DNA of 64,000 bases from Sphingopyxis sp. PET50 (GTDB lineage Bacteria; Pseudomonadota; Alphaproteobacteria; Sphingomonadales; Sphingomonadaceae): the NCBI RefSeq assembly GCF_025244705.1, contig NZ_CP104207.1, positions 2,170,001 through 2,234,000 on the forward strand, written 5' to 3'. The position numbers and the translations under genes were made by a program. This document shows, piece by piece, positions 59,627 through 64,000 of the stretch. The notes beneath the pieces are model-generated. The model saw only the letters and a list, made by a program, of their open reading frames with translations. It did no database searches and was not told the DNA's origin. Each line of letters opens with the position of its first letter. The first letter of the stretch is position 1.

Positions 59627-61186
59627 ATGGCAGGCACGGCGACCATGGAACGCGCAGGCGGCGCAACGGATGCCCCCGTCGATCAGGACGTGCTGATCGT
59701 CGGCGCGGGCATTTCGGGCATCGGCATGGCCGCGCACCTCCAGAAATACAGCCCCGCCCGCAGCTTCGGGCTCGTCGAGCGCCGCGCCAACCTGGGCGGC
59801 ACCTGGGACTTGTTCCGCTATCCCGGCATCCGGTCGGACAGCGACATGCACACGCTAGGCTTCGTGTTCGAACCCTGGAAGCACGAAAAGTCGATCGCCG
59901 ACGGCCCGGCGATTCTCGACTATCTGAATCGCATCGTCGACGAACGCGGCATCCGCCAGCACATCCGGTTCAACCGCAAGGTGATCGGCGCCGATTGGGA
60001 CAGCGCGACCGCGCGCTGGACCGTGACGCTGGAGGACGAGAAGGGCGCGACATCGACCACCACCGCGCGCTGGCTCTATCTCGGTGCCGGCTATTATGAC
60101 TATGATTCGCCGTTCGACGCCCATTTCGCCGGACGCGAGGATTTCCAGGGGCAGATCATCCATCCGCAATTCTGGCCGAAGGATCTCGACTATACCGGCA
60201 AGAAGGTCGTCGTGATCGGGTCGGGTGCCACCGCGGTGACGATCGTGCCCGCGATGACCGATCCCAGGAACGGACCGGGCGCGGCGCATGTCACGATGCT
60301 GCAGCGCACGCCGACCTGGTTCGCGATCCGCCCGGCCAAGGATCGTCTCGCCAATTTCCTGCGCAAGGTCCTGCCCGAACAGCTGGCGTACAAGATCACG
60401 CGCTTCAAGAATGTGAAGATGCAGGACATCGTCTTCCAGAAGGCGCGCGACAAGCCGGAGAAGGTCCGCGACTACCTGACCAAGCAGGTCAAGAAGAGCC
60501 TTGGCGACCGCTATGACGCCGAAGCCTTCACGCCGCCCTACAATCCTTGGGAACAACGACTGTGCCTGGTTCCCGACGCCGATTTCTTCGAGGCGATCAA
60601 GCGCGACAAGGCGTCGGTCGTCACCGACCATATCGAGCGGTTCGATGCGACCGGCATCCAGCTCAAGTCGGGCAAGCATCTCGACGCCGACATCATCGTC
60701 ACCGCGACGGGGCTCAGCCTTGCGGTCGCCGGCAAGATACCGGTCCGCGTCGACGGCGACCTCGTCGACTGGAGCCAGCATTTCTATTACAAGGCGTGCA
60801 TGTTCTCGAACGTCCCGAATTTCTCGGCGGTGTTCGGTTACCTCAACGCATCGTGGACCCTGCGCGCCGACATCGTCGCCGAATATGTCTGCCGCGTGCT
60901 CAATCATATGGACGCGACCGGAACCACGGTTGCAACCCCCGCGCTCGCCGACCCGTCCAGCCTGACCGAGGAGAATATCTTCGACTTCTCGTCGGGCTAT
61001 ATCCAGCGGTCGCTGCACATCATGCCCAAGAATGCCGACGCGCTGCCGTGGCGGCTCAACCAGAATTATATCCAGGACCGTGTCGACATGCGCACCGGCG
61101 CCATCGACGACGGGGTGCTCAGCTTCGGCAACGCCCACGCGGCGAGCCCGGCCAGGGCGGAGCCAGCGCTCGAGGCAGCGGAATAG
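59627..61186 (+). CDS. Flavin-containing monooxygenase, Baeyer-Villiger type
   Basis: 519 residues from ATG 59627 (GGGAG ribosome site; a GTG at 59612 is less likely). FAD site LIVGAGISGIGMAAHLQKYS, NADPH site VVIGSGATAVT, and the BVMO fingerprint F-x-G-x3-H-x3-W-P seen as FQGQIIHPQFWP. It inserts an oxygen next to a ketone carbonyl in a substrate that cannot be told. The C-terminus (LSFGNAHAASPARAEPALEA) is polar. Divergent from the phosphate operon. Confidence 0.92.
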   Translation: MAGTATMERAGGATDAPVDQDVLIVGAGISGIGMAAHLQKYSPARSFGLVERRANLGGTWDLFRYPGIRSDSDMHTLGFVFEPWKHEKSIADGPAILDYLNRIVDERGIRQHIRFNRKVIGADWDSATARWTVTLEDEKGATSTTTARWLYLGAGYYDYDSPFDAHFAGREDFQGQIIHPQFWPKDLDYTGKKVVVIGSGATAVTIVPAMTDPRNGPGAAHVTMLQRTPTWFAIRPAKDRLANFLRKVLPEQLAYKITRFKNVKMQDIVFQKARDKPEKVRDYLTKQVKKSLGDRYDAEAFTPPYNPWEQRLCLVPDADFFEAIKRDKASVVTDHIERFDATGIQLKSGKHLDADIIVTATGLSLAVAGKIPVRVDGDLVDWSQHFYYKACMFSNVPNFSAVFGYLNASWTLRADIVAEYVCRVLNHMDATGTTVATPALADPSSLTEENIFDFSSGYIQRSLHIMPKNADALPWRLNQNYIQDRVDMRTGAIDDGVLSFGNAHAASPARAEPALEAAE

Positions 61187-61243
61187 TCGCGGCGCGCCGG
61201 CAGCAACGACGCGCCAATTGCTCAACTATGGCACATATTGCAG

Positions 61244-61268
61244 TATTACCGCCAATCTGGCGGCAATA
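61244..61268. promoter_or_regulatory. Inverted repeat between the BVMO and haem lipoprotein genes
   Basis: TATTACCGCCA-ATC-TGGCGGCAATA, 11-bp arms with one mismatch, in an AT-rich 165-bp gap. Loop of three favours a protein-binding operator over an RNA hairpin. TGTATTAT at about 61311 could be a -10 for the next gene. Confidence 0.5.
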
Positions 61269-61351
61269 TAGCGGGTAAATACCGGCTCCTATATTTACTT
61301 CATACTGATCCTGTATTATTTTCGCCCTGCTTTCCCGAGGGAACCGAAGTC

Positions 61352-62831
61352 ATGGGCGCGGGGTCGAAAACCAGGGTCTGGCGAAGCGTAAGACTGGGGG
61401 TACTGGCGATGGCCGTGCCCGCGCTGCTCGCATCGTGCAAGGATGGCGGCTACGGCGGCAAGCAGGAGGTCGCGGCCGCGGCGAGCTGCCCCGAAGGCTT
61501 TGGCTGGGCCGAGGGACTGCAAGCCTATCTGGACCCGGACGCGACGATGCCGACGGCGATGAGCGCCGATGCCGACGACTGCCTGTTCAACCAATGGTCA
61601 TGGGAAGCCTTCGTCTGGGCGAATGCCCCGGTCGACGGCAAGCCGCGCTTCCTCAGCTGGCAAGTGCCCGACGATCTGGTCGCGGATCCCCGCGACGTGC
61701 CGCGCACCTCGCTGCTGCGGCTCGACGCGCATATGAAGCCGATCCACCCCGGCATCGGCACCAGCAACCAGGATAGTGCCATCGTCGAAGCCGACGGCAG
61801 CATGCTGATCGGGCAGAACGGCTATCCGGTCTATGCCTCGATCCACATGACGCCCAATTATTTCGCGGTGGCCAAGCGCAACCTGATCGCGACCGGCGCC
61901 TATGAGAGCAACCCGGACCAGGACGATTATTTCAGCGTCGGCGACGCGATCGTGAAGGCGACCTGGTACCGGCTCGCAGCCGGCGAAACGGCGCCCGCGG
62001 GCGCCTATACGACGCAGGCCGAGGTGCCGGTGCTGCAGAACAACTGCAACGCCACGGGCTGCGCCGTCGTGCCGTCGGGCAAATATGAGGTCGTCACGGT
62101 CGCGCTCGTCGGCATGCATGTCGTCGGTTATGTCGACAATCACCCCGAATTCCTGTGGGCGACCTTCGAGCACAAGCTGAACGCGCCGATGTTCGCCGAC
62201 AACAGCTTCAGCTTCGACGCCAATGCCAGCAATCCCGGCAATTTCACCTTCTACAAGGCCGGGACACCCTATTCGCAATCGGCCTTGCTCGTCGAAACCA
62301 ACACCAATCCCGCCACCGTCGCTTTCGACGTGGCGACGGGCAAATTCTCGCCCGCGACGCAGATCGTCCAGATGAACCGGACGGGCGGCGACACGCAGCC
62401 GAACGGCCCGTCGAACATCACCGCCATCAACGTCGCGTCGCAGAAGGCCGTGCGGCAATTTCCCGAACAATTCGCCGCTGCAATATTATAATCTGATCGG
62501 CACCGCCTGGTTCAAGCCGAACACCTATGTCACGTCCACCGCGGGCTGGCAGAATCTGAACCAGACCAATGCGGTCGGTGCGATCAGCCTGATGAACAGC
62601 ACCGCGGAGACCTTTCTGCAGAGCGCCAAGGGGCAGCAAGGTAATAATTGCTTCGAATGCCACAGCGCGACGAGCTTTTCCTATCAGGGCATCCAGCCAA
62701 AGGCGCTGACCCCGCGCCGCGTCGCGATCAGCCATCTGATCGCGGTGGGTTCGGCCTATGAGGTTCCGAATACCCTGCCGGTCAAGTCGAGCGGAACAGC
62801 GCCGACGGCAAAGGCCATGCCGAGGAAATAG
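61352..62831 (+). CDS. Lipoprotein with a C-terminal haem-binding motif, one frameshift
   Basis: ATG 61352 after CGAGGGAACCGAAGTC; lipobox PALLASC. The N-terminal ~370 residues contain CLFNQWSWEAFVWANAPVDG and KYEVVTVALVGMHVVGYVDN, of unknown fold. Near 62480 the frame shifts to YYNLIGTAWFKPNTYVTSTA; the end has NCFECHSATSF, a CxxCH haem c site. About 493 residues. Probably a periplasmic redox protein; I cannot name the family. Confidence 0.75.
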
Positions 62832-62852
62832 AGCTGCACTGGGTCGCAGTCG

Positions 62853-62887
62853 CATGACCCCGGGTCCCGCAAGGATCCGGGGTCATG
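62853..62887. repeat. Single palindrome after the haem lipoprotein gene
   Basis: CATGACCCCGG-(12)-CCGGGGTCATG, 11-bp stem, between convergent genes, related to 26909-26943. No T-run, so an REP-like unit more than a classical terminator. Confidence 0.7.
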
Positions 62888-62989
62888 TCTATTGCGGGTT
62901 GAAAAGCCGCAGGCAACAGGGTTTTGGCAAATGGCCGGTTCGGGAGCGGATTACGGACCGTCCGCAAGGCGTCCCCGCCGCGAAAAGGT

Positions 62990-63385
62990 TCAATAATCCG
63001 CCAGCAACCGCACCAGTTCGGTCTGGCGGCGCGCGCCGGTCTTGTCGAATACCGCCTGCAACTGGTTGCGCACCGTGTTGCGCGTGATCCTGCGTGCCGC
63101 GGCATAATCCGCGGTGCTGCCGCCATCGGCGATGTGCAGCGCGAGCAGCGCCTCCGACGCGGTCAAACCGAACATCCGTCCCAGCCGTTCGACCCGCGCC
63201 GCCGCATCCTCGGCGATTTCGATGACCAGTTCCATGCCCATTTCGGCATAGTCGCCCGCGACCCCGGTCACGATCTCGACCGCGCGCCGCTTGGCGTCTG
63301 GATAGAGCCGCACATAGTCGGCGAGCGTTTCCGATGTAGCGACCATCGCCTCCACAGCCTTGCGGCCGGTCCCCTTGATGCGCAT
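62990..63385 (-). CDS. LuxR-type helix-turn-helix regulator, small
   Basis: 131 residues from ATG 63385; an open extension to 63454 overlaps the next gene's start. N-terminal ~70 residues lack a known sensor fold (MRIKGTGRKAVEAMVATSET); the C-terminal part LTASEALLALHIADGGSTAD, ITRNTVRNQLQAVFDKTGAR is a LuxR/GerE HTH. No receiver or autoinducer domain. Divergent from the esterase gene (60 bp), which it may regulate. Confidence 0.75.
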   Translation of the reverse strand: MRIKGTGRKAVEAMVATSETLADYVRLYPDAKRRAVEIVTGVAGDYAEMGMELVIEIAEDAAARVERLGRMFGLTASEALLALHIADGGSTADYAAARRITRNTVRNQLQAVFDKTGARRQTELVRLLADY

Positions 63386-63444
63386 CGCAGCACCCCCTAA
63401 AACCCTTGGAAGATAGCCGATTTCGGCGTCTGGAGGAACAGGCG

Positions 63445-64000
63445 ATGGCGGCACTGGCGCTCGACCTGCCGGGGGTGGAGGTGACGGCGATGCCGCGCGC
63501 CACCCCGCGCGCCCGCCGCGCCCTCCTCGACCTTGGCGTCGCGCTACCTTGGCGGCTCGGCGGCTGGCTCGTCGCCACCGAACTCGCGCGCGCCGCCGCG
63601 ATCGCCGACCCTGCGGAACAGCGCGAACGATACCGCACGCTGCGCGAGCGCTACGTCGCGCTCGAAGCCAAGCACATCGCCACGCTCAACGTCGCGACCG
63701 GTGGTCTTTCGGTCGAGCGCCCGCTCGCGAACGGCCCCGCCATGTCGTGGATCGACGGCCCCGGTTTCCGGCGCGACATGGTGCTGCTCTATGTCCCCGG
63801 CGGATCGTTCGTCGTGCCGCGCAGCCCGCATTTCACCGCGATGATCGCGCGCATCGCGAGGGAAGCGGGCGCGAAGGTGATGATCGGCGACTATCGCCTC
63901 GCCCCCGAATTTCCAGCCCCCGCCGCGATCGGCGATGTCGAGACCGCCGCCGAGCTTCTGATCGCGCGCGGCCACGCCGCGGAGAATATCGTCCTCGTCG
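63445..64000 (+). CDS. Alpha/beta hydrolase, HSL-like esterase, cut by right edge
   Basis: From ATG 63445, with GGAGGAACAG as ribosome site: VLLYVPGGSFVVPRSPHF holds the HGGG-like oxyanion motif (PGGS here) and MIGDYRLAPEFPAPAAIGDV the typical HSL-family (D/E)YRLAPE. 185 residues are inside the window and the nucleophile elbow lies beyond it. It acts probably on lipids or esters. The first residue of the HGG motif is Pro in place of His. Confidence 0.85.
   Translation, partial: MAALALDLPGVEVTAMPRATPRARRALLDLGVALPWRLGGWLVATELARAAAIADPAEQRERYRTLRERYVALEAKHIATLNVATGGLSVERPLANGPAMSWIDGPGFRRDMVLLYVPGGSFVVPRSPHFTAMIARIAREAGAKVMIGDYRLAPEFPAPAAIGDVETAAELLIARGHAAENIVLV

Overview
The window is a high-GC, gene-dense stretch of bacterial chromosome. 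The organism looks like an alphaproteobacterium of the order Sphingomonadales, most like Sphingopyxis. The reasons are codon use with G/C in almost every third position, the layout of the SUF Fe-S cluster operon, the dnaJ-like/yihY/fabI block, the bolA/cupin/pirin and cobS/cobT neighbourhood, many short lipoproteins and TonB-family proteins, and numerous CCCCTCCC-type palindromes. This is recognition by eye; no database search was possible.

Layout. 1-6.0 kb: acyl-CoA synthetase (cut by the left edge), gamma-glutamyltransferase, pyrD, and a DUF885 lipoprotein peptidase on the opposite strand. 6.1-7.2 kb: AraC-type regulator, then a strong intrinsic terminator that may end a small RNA. 7.3-14.7 kb: SUF operon (Rrf2 regulator, sufB, DUF559 endonuclease gene, two small ORFs, sufC, small secreted protein, sufD, sufS, sufT, sufA), full of palindromic repeats, several of them read in frame inside genes. 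14.7-21.7 kb: acetyltransferase remnant, extensin-like protein, CPA2 antiporter, Gly/Pro-rich lipoprotein, two tandem DAACS symporters. 21.8-26.8 kb: aroC, a second DUF559 gene between inverted repeats, GNAT, fabI, yihY, J-domain protein. 27-35.8 kb: pdxH-phzF, beta-lactamase-fold hydrolase, AraC/SDR pair, epoxide hydrolase, pirin-cupin-bolA, J-domain protein, NTF2-like protein. 36-45.5 kb: cobS and cobT with three genes between them, a ThDP acetolactate-synthase-like enzyme and an aldehyde dehydrogenase. 45.6-54 kb: LpxH-like phosphoesterase and glycosyltransferase, TonB-dependent receptor, outer-membrane barrel, DUF423, rimO. 54-64 kb: a SecD-P1-like secreted protein, DUF4403 lipoprotein, a phosphate module (Nudix-DUF47 and PiT behind a Pho box), BVMO, a haem lipoprotein, a LuxR-type regulator and an esterase (cut by the right edge).

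Two things dominate. First, about 28 genes or gene parts need a single-base frameshift to read through, including housekeeping genes (pyrD, aroC, fabI, cobT, pit). That is about one per 2.3 kb and is best explained by indel errors in the sequence, not gene decay, so I annotate these as CDS with the break noted. Second, the window is rich in paired inverted palindromes (REPIN-like). Two pairs enclose DUF559 endonuclease genes, others lie in frame inside sufC, sufS and the SUF regulator. One DUF559 cassette is followed by a second, synonymously diverged copy of the sufB 3' end. Separately, a ~146-bp hairpin element (MITE-like) occurs twice, each time between convergent genes, with its terminal TAG/CTA serving as stop codons.
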